DNA of 64,000 bases from DASRDE01 sp035938175. Lineage in GTDB: Bacteria; Vulcanimicrobiota; Vulcanimicrobiia; Vulcanimicrobiales; Vulcanimicrobiaceae. The stretch is from positions 32,668 through 96,667 of the forward strand of contig DASZHD010000048.1 in the NCBI GenBank assembly GCA_035938175.1, written 5' to 3'. This document shows, in pieces, positions 42,057 through 50,594 of this stretch. The position numbers and the translations under genes are program-made. Position 1 is the stretch's first letter. Each line of letters opens with the position of its first letter. A model generated the notes under the pieces. That model ran no database searches and was not told the DNA's origin. It was given only the letters and a program-made list of their open reading frames with translations.

Positions 42057-44834
42057 ATGGCTACGCAGGTTGATTCGCCCGGGTCACCTGCCGCCCGGCC
42101 TTCCGGTACGGTGGCGTTTCTGTTTTCCGACATCGAGGGCAGCACCGAGCGGTGGGAAACCGTGCGCGATGCTATGGCGCTTGCCGTTTCCCGCCACGAT
42201 GCGTTAATGCATACCGCGATCGAGCACCATGGCGGTTACATCTTTAAGACGGTCGGTGACCAATTTTGCGCCGCGTTTTCAAAGGCATCCGATGCGCTCG
42301 GCGCCGCAGTGGACGCCCAACGGGCGCTCACAGCGGAAGACTTCTCGGACGTCGGCGGCGTGAACGTGAGGATGGCGCTTCACGCGGGCGTCGCCGAGGA
42401 GCGAGACGGTGACTATTTCGGGCCGCCCGTAAATCGCATCGCGCGGTTACTCTCAATCGGCCACGGCGGCCAAATCTTGGTTTCGGCGGTCGGCAGCGAG
42501 TTGCTACGTGGTGAGCTGCTCGCCGGCTGTAGCCTGCTCGACCTCGGCATGCACCGGCTGAAAGACATCGCACAGGCAGAGCACGTCTATCAGCTCATGG
42601 CAACGGGTCTGCAAGGCACGTTTCCTCCTCTGCGGTCGCCGGACGCACAGTTCACAAACTTGCCCGCGACGCCGGGATCATTCATCGGACGCGAGGATGT
42701 CCTACTAGAGATCGAGGCGATGCTTAAAAAACATCAGCTCCTCACGCTGGTGGGCACGGGCGGAGTGGGCAAGACGCGCTGCGCAATGCAAGTGGGTGCG
42801 CAACTCCTCGGACGTTCACCCGACGGCGTGTGGTTCGTCGATTTGTCGGCCAATACCGACTCGTCGCTCGTCGCGGGGATATTCGCGAGCGCAGTTGGCG
42901 TGCGCCAATCGCCGAACCGCTCGGTTCTAGACTCGCTGATCGACTATCTCAAACGCAAGAATCTTCTCCTGATCGTCGACAATTGCGAACATCTGATAAT
43001 GGAATCCGGCCGAATCGTCTCCGCTATCTTGCGCGCCGCTCCGGACGTGCGCATTCTCGCGACCAGCCGCGAAAGCCTCAACGTTGCCGGCGAACAGATT
43101 TTTCGGATGCCGTCGCTTGCACTGCCGCCGGAAGGTGATGTTTCCGTTGGGGATTTGCTAGGGTTCGCAGCGGTTGCCCTGTTCGTCGATCGCGCGCACG
43201 CCGTCGACCGGCGTTTCGATCTCGATGCCGAAAACGCGCCGTACGCGACCGAGATTTGCCGTCGTCTGGACGGCATTCCGCTGGCAATCGAACTTGCCGC
43301 TGCCCGAATCCTGGTGTTGTCACCGCGAGAGATTGCGCAACGGTTGGACGAACGCTTTCGCGTACTTACCGGCGGAGATCGCACGGCGATGCCGCGCCAC
43401 CGAACGATGCGCGCGCTCATCGATTGGAGTTACGACCTCCTGACGGAACCGGAGCGCGCGGTTTTTCGAAGGCTTTCGATTTTTGCAGGCGGTTTTGTGA
43501 TCGAAACGGCGAGCGGCGCCGCCGGCGGCGGTGCCGACGAAATCACCATGCTCGACGTATTGACGTCGCTGGTCGAGAAGTCACTCGTGCAGGCCGAGCC
43601 GGGGGGCAGCGCGATGCGATATCGTTTGCTCGAATCCGTTCGGCAATACGCGCGCGAGCGTCTTTTCGAATGCGGCGAGTACGAAGCAACATCATCAGCG
43701 CACGCTGCAGCAATGCTCAAGCTTGCCCTGCGCCTCGAAGACACGTTCGAAACGATGCCCGACGAGGAATGGGAAACGCTGGCGCAGGCCGAGATCGAAA
43801 ACTGGCGCGTCGCTTTGGATTGGGCGCTCGGCAAACGCAACAACGTCGTCCTCGGCTGCAGCTTAGCCGCGGCGGTTCGGCGAACTTGGGCAGCGTTCGC
43901 GCCGGCGGAGGGCCTGCGCTGGGTGAGAGCCGCGGTTGAAGCCGTCGATCCGGCCTCGCAAGACACGATCGCGCGTCTCGACATCGCGCAAGCCCGGCTG
44001 TTCGAAGCTTCGAACCTTCACAAGGCAAGTCTCGACGCGGCGCAGCGCGCGCTGGAGCGGTTCGAGCGCCTGGGCGTACCACGCGGTATCGTTTCCGCCC
44101 AGTCACTGGCCGGGCGAGGACTTGTCCTTTGCGGGCGCATTGCCGAGGGTGAAGCGTTATTGCAGGCGGGTCTGGCCAGCGCCGAACGCCTTGGCTGGCG
44201 AAAGGCGGCGTGTACCATTCTCGCACATCTATCCGTGGCGCGAATGTTCGACAACGATTTCACGGGCGCGTGCGCGTATTCAAAGCGGGCATTGACCCTT
44301 GCGCGTGAGACGGGCTCCGACCGCGAGGCGGAGGCGATTCTGAATAACCTCGCGGAGAATGAATTTCACAACGGAGATGCCCAAACCGCCGTGCGGCTTG
44401 CGGAAGAAGCGCTCTACGCCACACGCTCGCGCAATACGTACGCTCGCGCGATCACGCTGGTCAACTTGGCAGCATATTTGGTGGCGACCGGTGCTTGGAC
44501 GCAGGCGCGAGAGCGCGGGCGCGAAGGCCTACGGCTGAATCGCGACCAGCAGGACAGCGTCGCAGTGACGATCGCCCTGCAGCATCTTGCGGCCGTTGCA
44601 GCGTTGTCGCCGAACCGGTACGAGGACGTGAGACGTTCAGCGCAGATTCTCGGCTACGTCGATACGCAGCTGCGCAAACTACGCGCCGATCGTCAATATA
44701 CCGAACAACAGGAATATGACAAAATTGTGAAAGCTCTGGGATGCACTTTAGGTGGAACGCAAGTGACGAGCCTGATGAGCGAGGGTTCGACGTGGAACGA
44801 AGACCGAGCGGTAGACGAGGCGGCGCTCATCTAA
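42057..44834 (+). CDS. Class III cyclase-domain, NB-ARC-type ATPase and TPR protein
   Basis: 925 aa in three parts. Residues 15-180 are a class III nucleotide cyclase domain (VAFLFSDIEGSTERWE, metal Asp25, and DGDYFGPPVNRIARLL). Residues ~200-500 are a STAND/NB-ARC-type NTPase with P-loop VGTGGVGKTR near 231-240, Walker B LLLIVDNCEHL, and ILATSRESLNVAGEQ. After a winged-helix-like part (MRALIDWSYDLLTEPERAVFRRL), helical TPR repeats extend to the end. Such proteins are common in actinobacteria and related phyla as signalling switches in which the TPR part senses a signal. Whether the cyclase is active was not tested. Overlaps the next gene convergently by 8 bp. Confidence 0.85.
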   Translation: MATQVDSPGSPAARPSGTVAFLFSDIEGSTERWETVRDAMALAVSRHDALMHTAIEHHGGYIFKTVGDQFCAAFSKASDALGAAVDAQRALTAEDFSDVGGVNVRMALHAGVAEERDGDYFGPPVNRIARLLSIGHGGQILVSAVGSELLRGELLAGCSLLDLGMHRLKDIAQAEHVYQLMATGLQGTFPPLRSPDAQFTNLPATPGSFIGREDVLLEIEAMLKKHQLLTLVGTGGVGKTRCAMQVGAQLLGRSPDGVWFVDLSANTDSSLVAGIFASAVGVRQSPNRSVLDSLIDYLKRKNLLLIVDNCEHLIMESGRIVSAILRAAPDVRILATSRESLNVAGEQIFRMPSLALPPEGDVSVGDLLGFAAVALFVDRAHAVDRRFDLDAENAPYATEICRRLDGIPLAIELAAARILVLSPREIAQRLDERFRVLTGGDRTAMPRHRTMRALIDWSYDLLTEPERAVFRRLSIFAGGFVIETASGAAGGGADEITMLDVLTSLVEKSLVQAEPGGSAMRYRLLESVRQYARERLFECGEYEATSSAHAAAMLKLALRLEDTFETMPDEEWETLAQAEIENWRVALDWALGKRNNVVLGCSLAAAVRRTWAAFAPAEGLRWVRAAVEAVDPASQDTIARLDIAQARLFEASNLHKASLDAAQRALERFERLGVPRGIVSAQSLAGRGLVLCGRIAEGEALLQAGLASAERLGWRKAACTILAHLSVARMFDNDFTGACAYSKRALTLARETGSDREAEAILNNLAENEFHNGDAQTAVRLAEEALYATRSRNTYARAITLVNLAAYLVATGAWTQARERGREGLRLNRDQQDSVAVTIALQHLAAVAALSPNRYEDVRRSAQILGYVDTQLRKLRADRQYTEQQEYDKIVKALGCTLGGTQVTSLMSEGSTWNEDRAVDEAALI

Positions 44835-45459
44835 CGGCGCTCAGGCGCTTGCGATATATTTTTCCAAATCCGAGATCCCCGACGCATTCAAAAGCCGAAT
44901 GTTCGTCGAACAAATCGCGGTGCACGGGCGTATGGTACAGTACGCAGACATCGCCGGCCGTTTGCTGCGCGAGCCGGTCGATCAAGCGTTGCATGGTCGA
45001 CTCGCCGAATGGGTTATAGAGATAAATCACCAAGTCTCCGGGCGGAAAACGGAAGGCGGTTGCGTCGCGGCACACGATACGGATGTCTTTACAAGCGACA
45101 TCCGCTCGCTTCTGCCGCCATCGCACGACGTTATCGCGGGCCGTTGCGCAGAGCGCGGGTGAAACTTCGACGCCGACGATCTGCTTGTACGGATGCAGCG
45201 AAGCGAGGAGCACCACGCGCCCCATGCCTGCACCGACGTCGACGAACGTTCGTCCGGTCGCGGGAATGCCCGACGCCGCCAGCAGATCTGCAAATTCCGC
45301 GATGGGTGTGGGCTCGTAGTGCGTTGCGTCTTCCAGCGCGCCTCCGATCGCGTCGGGGTCCAATTCGCCGAGAAAGATCAGCGCTTCGGTAATTATGCCG
45401 TGCGTTGCATCGAACCGCTGTCCGCTTCGCTTGCCCGAAGTGCGCCGTATCGCCGCCAC
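44827..45459 (-). CDS. SAM-dependent methyltransferase
   Basis: 210 aa. The Rossmann motif I is TFVDVGAGMGRVVLLASLHPYKQIVGVEVSPAL, motif II is IVCRDATAFRFPPGDLVIYLYNPFG. This resembles class I enzymes of the type that methylate small molecules or lipids; the YNPF motif (Asn-Pro-Phe) after strand 4 suggests an N-methyltransferase-like site. Substrate unknown. It lies 33 bp downstream of the acyltransferase gene on the same strand. Confidence 0.75.
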   Translation of the reverse strand: MAAIRRTSGKRSGQRFDATHGIITEALIFLGELDPDAIGGALEDATHYEPTPIAEFADLLAASGIPATGRTFVDVGAGMGRVVLLASLHPYKQIVGVEVSPALCATARDNVVRWRQKRADVACKDIRIVCRDATAFRFPPGDLVIYLYNPFGESTMQRLIDRLAQQTAGDVCVLYHTPVHRDLFDEHSAFECVGDLGFGKIYRKRLSAVR

Positions 45460-45492
45460 GCGTACGTACTTCCGCGTTGACTGCGAAAACCG

Positions 45493-46623
45493 CTACGATT
45501 CGACCGGCCGGACATCGGCGTCGCGGCGCGACGGCTTCGGAAATTGAAGCGTTTGCCCCGCGTTCCGGATAGCGGCGCCGATACGGCCGACCAGCGTCGT
45601 GCGAACGGCGCCTTCAACGAACGGCCGCTCGACGAACTTCCAGAAGCCGAATCCGATTGCGAGGGCGACTGCGAGCGCTACGCAAGCGAATGCCGGTGCG
45701 TTTAGAGCCGGCAGCGAGTTGGCGAGGCCTCCGACGAGCGGCGCATGCGTCAAGTAGATGCTGTATGAGGCAATGCCGATCGCGGCGATCCACGGAAGCG
45801 ACAACAGTTTTCGAATGCCGTCATAAGAACTTGCCGTCACGACGAACGCAAACGCCGCAAGCTGCCACGATATCTGAATCTGCGCGAAGGATGCTTGGCC
45901 CATCGACGCGCCGACGGGCCGGTAGAGTGTCTCCGCGAAGATCGCAACCGGTACCAGCGCAACCAGCGCGGGAAGAGCCGCGCGCCGCCAGGGCGATTGC
46001 CGCACGTACATATGCGCGGCAACGATGCCCAGCATAAAACCCGGGAGCGTTCCGGCATCGACGATGGGCGTCGCGAAATTAAAGACGGCGACTGCAGCGG
46101 CGAGCAACGTCCAAAAAAGGGCACGCTGCCGTATCCACAGCCACAGGACCAGCGGGAAGACCAGATACCACCGGAACTCGACGGCAAGAGTCCAGAACGC
46201 CTCGTTGATATTTCCGGTGTTCATGCTCGTGAAGAAGAGCTCTTTCACGACGTCGTTCAACGTCGCGTAGTGCTGCATCATACGCGGGATCGCGAAGATG
46301 ATGAGCGCCGCATAATACGGCGGCACGATGCGTACGATACGTTTGGCGAAGAATTGCGAAGCGTCAAAAGCGTGGCCGCTCCCCGCGGCCAGGCGCGAGA
46401 GAAACGGATACGACAAACAAAAGCCCGACAGCACGAAAAACAAATCGACGCCGTGCGAGCCTTCCAGAAGGAGATGCCACATCGCGACGTGCCACGGCAG
46501 ACCGGCAATCGCGTTCATGGCCGCGGGCGGCCGTCCGTGATAGTGCCACGCAATGTGATCGACGACGACCGCAAGCACCGCGATGGCGCGCAATCCGTCC
46601 AAATGACCGAGCCTTGATTTCAT
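45493..46623 (-). CDS. Acyltransferase family 3 membrane protein
   Basis: 376 aa from ATG 46623, giving MKSRLGHLDGLRAIAVLAVVVDHI. The start is preferred over an upstream in-frame ATG at 46731 that adds a basic, non-hydrophobic extension. About ten transmembrane helices. LDGLRAIA with a following His (VVVDHIAWH) and SHGVDLFFVLSGF are the family signature, and RFFAKRIVRIVPPYY continues it. These enzymes acetylate or otherwise acylate extracytoplasmic sugars such as LPS or peptidoglycan. The target is unknown. Confidence 0.9.
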   Translation of the reverse strand: MKSRLGHLDGLRAIAVLAVVVDHIAWHYHGRPPAAMNAIAGLPWHVAMWHLLLEGSHGVDLFFVLSGFCLSYPFLSRLAAGSGHAFDASQFFAKRIVRIVPPYYAALIIFAIPRMMQHYATLNDVVKELFFTSMNTGNINEAFWTLAVEFRWYLVFPLVLWLWIRQRALFWTLLAAAVAVFNFATPIVDAGTLPGFMLGIVAAHMYVRQSPWRRAALPALVALVPVAIFAETLYRPVGASMGQASFAQIQISWQLAAFAFVVTASSYDGIRKLLSLPWIAAIGIASYSIYLTHAPLVGGLANSLPALNAPAFACVALAVALAIGFGFWKFVERPFVEGAVRTTLVGRIGAAIRNAGQTLQFPKPSRRDADVRPVES

Positions 46624-46667
46624 TTTAGGGATGGCTGCCGCTTTGCAAGCGCGAACAGTCCGCCGTC

Positions 46668-47861
46668 GTGAAGCGGCGGTACAAACAAGGCGACTGGTTT
46701 CGCGTTCCGCTGGGCGGCGAACACGATGCAATCGGCATCATCACGCGTGCCGATCGCTCGCGGTTGCACGGCTATTTCTTTGCAGTGAATTCATCCTTCG
46801 TTCCGGCGCACGAGCACTTGCGCGAACTGCGAAGTGCCGACGCGGTGCTCACTACCTATTTCGGCGGAACGGGACTGGAAGAGCAGCGCTGGCCGATCAT
46901 CGCAACCTCGCTCACGCTCGACGAAACGCGCTGGCCCGCACCACCGCCGGCCGACGGCCGCTACGCGACGCCGATCCGGGTCGAACGCATGCTCCGTGCC
47001 GTGCTGCGAGGGGAGGAGCCCGAGACGCCGCTTGCGGTGTACGAAGCCCGTCCGCCCATCGATACGGTCGCGCTGCATACAATACAGCACGGCGGACGCG
47101 TGCAATTCAGCCGGCCCCTTTCCGCCGCGGATATCGACGCGCTGGGTGCATTCTTTCGGGAACGGAGCGATGTGGAGCTGCGCGTACACGGCGCGTGGCC
47201 GGATGGGTTCGACTTGCGCACGCTGCTGCGCGTCAATGCGGTGCAGTCGCTCGTGCTGGATTGCCGGCGCATGCGCGGCAGCGATGCACTTTCCGCACTC
47301 GTTTCTCTGCGCAGTCTGCGGGTCGGCGCGACGGAATACCCGGTCGCGCTCGGAGCGCTGCGCGACATGCTGCACTTGCGCTCGTTACACTTGCGCGGCG
47401 CCATGGCCGAGGTCGAAATCCTGCAGCATTTGCGCGAGCTCAAAAGCCTCTCGCTGATCGACACGCGCCCGCTGCGCCTGGCATCGATCGCATCCGCTCA
47501 CACGCTCAAACGGCTCACCATCGCGCACACGGCCAACGATCTGGACGAGCTTCCTGCGCTCGCAGCGCTGGAGGAACTCGAGTTGCGGGATATTCATCTG
47601 GAGCGATTGCCGGATCTTTCACGCCTGGGCAATCTGCGAAGTCTCGTGCTGCGCAACGTGCGCGGCGTGCGCGATCTGTCGGCGCTGCGCGAGCCGCCGA
47701 GTCTGCAAGAACTGGTTATCGAAGGCATGTATCAGCTCGAGGTGCCGGACTTTCAGCCGCTCGCCGCATCGGAGCGTCTCCCTGCTCTGACGATCGAGAT
47801 CGGCAGCAAAAGCAAGAGCCGCGAGATCTACAGAATGCTGCGCGGGGGAAGAAAGCGGTAA
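46668..47861 (+). CDS. Imm26-like N-terminus with leucine-rich repeat region
   Basis: 397 aa, GTG start without an obvious Shine-Dalgarno. The first ~90 residues (YKQGDWFRVPLGGEHDAIGIITRADRSRLHGYFFAV) look like the immunity-protein 26 family: a compact beta-fold beginning G-D-x-F-x-(V/I)-P-L. Residues ~165-370 are irregular leucine-rich repeats (LRSLRVGATEYPVALGAL, LEELELRDIHLERLPDLSRL, LRSLVLRNVRGVRDLSAL). Imm26 proteins are predicted toxin immunity proteins, but the partner toxin is absent and the LRR part is not usual. Function is best called unknown. The cupin gene starts at its stop. Confidence 0.55.
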   Translation: MKRRYKQGDWFRVPLGGEHDAIGIITRADRSRLHGYFFAVNSSFVPAHEHLRELRSADAVLTTYFGGTGLEEQRWPIIATSLTLDETRWPAPPPADGRYATPIRVERMLRAVLRGEEPETPLAVYEARPPIDTVALHTIQHGGRVQFSRPLSAADIDALGAFFRERSDVELRVHGAWPDGFDLRTLLRVNAVQSLVLDCRRMRGSDALSALVSLRSLRVGATEYPVALGALRDMLHLRSLHLRGAMAEVEILQHLRELKSLSLIDTRPLRLASIASAHTLKRLTIAHTANDLDELPALAALEELELRDIHLERLPDLSRLGNLRSLVLRNVRGVRDLSALREPPSLQELVIEGMYQLEVPDFQPLAASERLPALTIEIGSKSKSREIYRMLRGGRKR

Positions 47862-48142
47862 TGGACTTTCGAGTGTTGCAAACCGGCGAACTCTCTCAAA
47901 CCGCAATCATGACGCTCGATCCGGGCGAAGCGAGCGGTCCGCGCAAGGAAAACGAACACGCGCAGAGCGAGCAAGTGCTGTATCTGGCCGAAGGCGAGCT
48001 TTACGCGGAGATCGGCGATCGCTCGTTCACGATGCGCAGCGGCGATTCAACGATCGTGCGGCGCGATCAGCCGCACAAGTTCACCAATGCTTCTTCGAAG
48101 CGCGCGGTGACGTTTAATGTATATACGCCGCCTGCGTACTGA
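47861..48142 (+). CDS. Small cupin-domain protein
   Basis: 93 aa from ATG 47861, sharing one base with the upstream stop. Cupin motif 1 is SEQVLYLAEGELYAEIGDRSFTMRSGD (with the expected G after the strand and an Glu). Motif 2 is RRDQPHKFTNASSKRAVTFNVYTPP, which keeps a Pro-His pair. Single-domain cupins bind a metal and can be sugar epimerases, dioxygenases or ligand sensors; motif 1 lacks the usual His-x-His pair, so metal binding is uncertain. The last 29 bp overlap the convergent GGDEF gene. Confidence 0.75.
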   Translation: MDFRVLQTGELSQTAIMTLDPGEASGPRKENEHAQSEQVLYLAEGELYAEIGDRSFTMRSGDSTIVRRDQPHKFTNASSKRAVTFNVYTPPAY

Positions 48143-49223
48143 CCGGCGGTAAGGCCGAGCGCGCCTGTTTTTCGCGATAGAGCCGCGAATCCGCGCTCAC
48201 CACTAAATCGTGCTGGTTGCCGCAGCCGTCCTCGACCGACGCGATGCCGGTGCAAATCGAGACGGGGCAATTTTCCTCGATCGCATTGCGCATTCGCGAG
48301 GCCACGGTTTCCGCCTCGCTGCGCGAAACGCCGGGCAGCACCGCCGCGAATTCATCGCCGCCATACCGCGCAAACGTATCAGCGCGCCCTCGACAGCACG
48401 CCGCGCACAAATGCGCGATGCGCCGCAGCAGCGCGTCGCCCGCGGGATGGCCCATGCGATCGTTGTACGGCTTGAAACCGTTGACGTCGATCATGATGAC
48501 GGCGAGCGCGCCGCGCGCGTGCGCCGCCTCGCGCCACGCCAGCGAGAGCGCTTCCTCGAATCCGCGCCGGTTGCGCACTCCGGTCAACGCGTCGTACGTT
48601 GCGAACCGGACGCGGCTCGCGAGCGCGAGCGCCAAAAATAGTGCCTCCCACGCAACCCCGCCGGGGAATGCGTAAATCCACGCGCCGCGCATGTGGAAAT
48701 CTTCGGAAATGTCGCCGACGGCGAGGCCGGCGATCGCGCCGGCGAACGCCGTCACGTAGAATCGCGCGTCCTCACGGCCGATCGATGCGCTGCGCATTCC
48801 GGCCCACAAGCTCGCCGCGAGCATTGCAAACAGCATCGTGTCGTCGATTAACGAATGATAGAACGACGGCGGAATCGCGAACTCCAGCGCAACGCCCGCC
48901 AGGTTCATCACCAGAAGAATTTTCAGCAACAGATCGACGCGCGGCAGATCTTCGCGCAGATGCAAATAGGACGTAACGAAACCGACGGCGCAGACGAAGT
49001 ACGCGCTCAGCGCGATCGTGCGGAACAGACCGCCGTCCGTGCTATCCGCCGGCAATCCGAACAGCCAGGGATCGAAGATGCCTTGAATCGCGAACATACT
49101 GGCCATCAGGCCGGCGTACCACGCGAACGGCTTATCGCGGGTGATGAAAAAGACGAGTGCGTTGTAGAGTGCTATCGCCCCGAAAAATCCGGTGAAGACC
49201 TGAGGCGGGTCCAGGTGACCCAT
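48114..49223 (-). CDS. Membrane diguanylate cyclase (GGDEF intact)
   Basis: 369 aa from ATG 49223, which starts the family-like MGHLDPPQVFTGFFGAIALYNALVFF. Six or seven hydrophobic helices fill residues ~10-190 (similar to 7TM-type sensor modules), followed by a GGDEF domain. Catalytic RYGGDEF is intact, and the metal Asp is in IMIDVNGFKPYND. The product is c-di-GMP. The inhibitory I-site position, five residues before GGDEF, reads GRAD rather than RxxD, so feedback inhibition is probably lost. A close paralogue lies 8 bp upstream on the same strand. Confidence 0.88.
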   Translation of the reverse strand: MGHLDPPQVFTGFFGAIALYNALVFFITRDKPFAWYAGLMASMFAIQGIFDPWLFGLPADSTDGGLFRTIALSAYFVCAVGFVTSYLHLREDLPRVDLLLKILLVMNLAGVALEFAIPPSFYHSLIDDTMLFAMLAASLWAGMRSASIGREDARFYVTAFAGAIAGLAVGDISEDFHMRGAWIYAFPGGVAWEALFLALALASRVRFATYDALTGVRNRRGFEEALSLAWREAAHARGALAVIMIDVNGFKPYNDRMGHPAGDALLRRIAHLCAACCRGRADTFARYGGDEFAAVLPGVSRSEAETVASRMRNAIEENCPVSICTGIASVEDGCGNQHDLVVSADSRLYREKQARSALPPVSTQAAYIH

Positions 49224-49231
49224 GACGGCAC

Positions 49232-50314
49232 CTAAAGCGCGGCGGTTTCCGGTATTGCGGCGCGGCCGATCGCGTTGCGCGCACTGCGCTGGGCGGCACG
49301 TTGAATGATGCCTTTTGCCGAGTGCGCTTCGTCGATCGAGCCGACGCCGACCCCGATAGTGATTTGGCAGCTCTCTTCGACGACGTCGCGCATGCGCTGC
49401 GCGATCGCATCGGCTTCGGATTTGGAGACGCGCGGAATGATCGCGGCGAACGCTTCGTCGCCGTACCGTGCGAAGACGTCGGCGCGGTCGCGGCAACACC
49501 CCGCGCACAAATTCGCGACGCGCCGCATCATCGTGTCGCCGGCCATTCGTCCGAACCGCGCTTCGTATTCGCGCAGCGCGTGAATCGAGATGACGATCAC
49601 CGCTAGGCCGCCGCCGCGCCGAAGCGCTCCCCGGTACGCGCGCAGCAAACCTTCGTCAAATGCGCGCCGGCTCTTGACGCCGGTAAGGGGATCCAGTTTG
49701 AAATAGCGGCTTGCGAGCGCCAGCGTCAGGAGCGCTGCCTGCCATAGCGCGCCGAGCTGGAAAAAATATACCGGCCAGCGCGGAACGCCGAAATAATCGC
49801 ACGCTGCGCTCGCGCCGGCGCATACGAAGAGTCCGCCGTACGCCACGAGATAGTAGCGTGCGTCTTCCTGGCCGACCGTCATGCCGCTCCAAGCCGCGGC
49901 GGCGCAGGTGGCGAGCAATGCCAGGAACAGCACGTGATCCAGCGCGCGGTGCGCCGGTGACGGACCCAGAAGCCGATCGAGGCCCAGCGCGAGCAAGTTT
50001 GCCGCCAGCAAAATCGCGATGGCTTGCGCGAACCGCGGAAAACGGATCGGGATGCGCAGGAACGTCCACGCAAAAATCACCTCGGCGCAAAAGAACAGCC
50101 CGAAGATCAGCATGCGGTACATGACCAGCGAATCGCCTCCGGCCACGCCGATCAGATGGGGCGCGAAAACGAACTGCACCCCGGCGATCGTGTCCATCAG
50201 GACCGCATACCAAAGAAACGCCCGATCGCTCGTCACGAAATAGATGAGCGTATTGTAAAGGCCGATGGCCGCAAAGAATCCGGCCAGCGCTTGAGTTACG
50301 CTTAGGTGCGCCAC
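49232..50314 (-). CDS. Membrane protein with degenerate GGDEF domain
   Basis: 360 aa, GTG start. Same plan as the downstream cyclase and clearly its paralogue (LAGFFAAIGLYNTLIYF against FTGFFGAIALYNALVFF), with several N-terminal helices and a GGDEF-fold C-terminus. The signature, however, is YGDEAF instead of YGGDEF, and the metal-binding IDVNGF is IVISIHAL, so the key Asp is gone. It is unlikely to make c-di-GMP, and could instead bind a nucleotide or form a heterodimer with the active paralogue. Confidence 0.85.
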   Translation of the reverse strand: MAHLSVTQALAGFFAAIGLYNTLIYFVTSDRAFLWYAVLMDTIAGVQFVFAPHLIGVAGGDSLVMYRMLIFGLFFCAEVIFAWTFLRIPIRFPRFAQAIAILLAANLLALGLDRLLGPSPAHRALDHVLFLALLATCAAAAWSGMTVGQEDARYYLVAYGGLFVCAGASAACDYFGVPRWPVYFFQLGALWQAALLTLALASRYFKLDPLTGVKSRRAFDEGLLRAYRGALRRGGGLAVIVISIHALREYEARFGRMAGDTMMRRVANLCAGCCRDRADVFARYGDEAFAAIIPRVSKSEADAIAQRMRDVVEESCQITIGVGVGSIDEAHSAKGIIQRAAQRSARNAIGRAAIPETAAL

Positions 50315-50338
50315 CCTTTTGTTTTCGGCACCTACCGG

Positions 50339-50392
50339 GCAAGCTTGCAGGGCAGGTCCGCCTGGGACTCTGGCGGAACCCAGGGCCCAGGC
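50339..50392. promoter_or_regulatory. Hairpin-rich leader upstream of the RNase E/G gene
   Basis: GCAAGCTTGC (50339-50348) is a perfect 10-bp palindrome. GCCTGGG at 50360-50366 can pair with CCCAGGC at 50386-50392, or its inner part with CCCAGG at 50379-50384, so two folds compete. The 280-bp gap between the divergent GGDEF-like and RNase genes is long for this genome. A regulated 5' leader for the RNase gene, as known for E. coli rne, is a possibility. Confidence 0.35.
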
Positions 50393-50408
50393 CGCGACCG
50401 CCTCCGGT

Positions 50409-50543
50409 TTGAGTTATGAGGCCGTCCGGCGTTTGAATGAGTTTTTGGAGCGCGCTGGCCCGCCGGCGTACCCGCTCGAGGATGACCGCAGGAAATCGCA
50501 GGGAGTGCGATTGGATGCCGGGTCGTTGCTCGCGGAGGAGTAG
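50409..50543 (+). CDS. Possible small charged ORF before the RNase E/G gene
   Basis: 44 codons from TTG 50409 to TAG 50543, encoding a charged peptide beginning MSYEAVRRLNEFLERAGPP and ending SLLAEE. Charge and composition look protein-like, but no Shine-Dalgarno is visible and the frame also stays open upstream (to 50319). It could be a leader peptide or chance coding-like composition. Weak call. Confidence 0.25.
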   Translation: MSYEAVRRLNEFLERAGPPAYPLEDDRRKSQGVRLDAGSLLAEE

Positions 50544-50594
50544 AGAGCGGCGCCGCCACCGTGCTTCGACCTGAAAAGGGTTAAGGTACAAAAT

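Noticed and set aside
50315..50594. c-di-GMP riboswitch between the GGDEF-like and RNase genes
   Set aside because: The location is tempting, but conserved GEMM-type sequence blocks could not be matched; only generic hairpins are seen.
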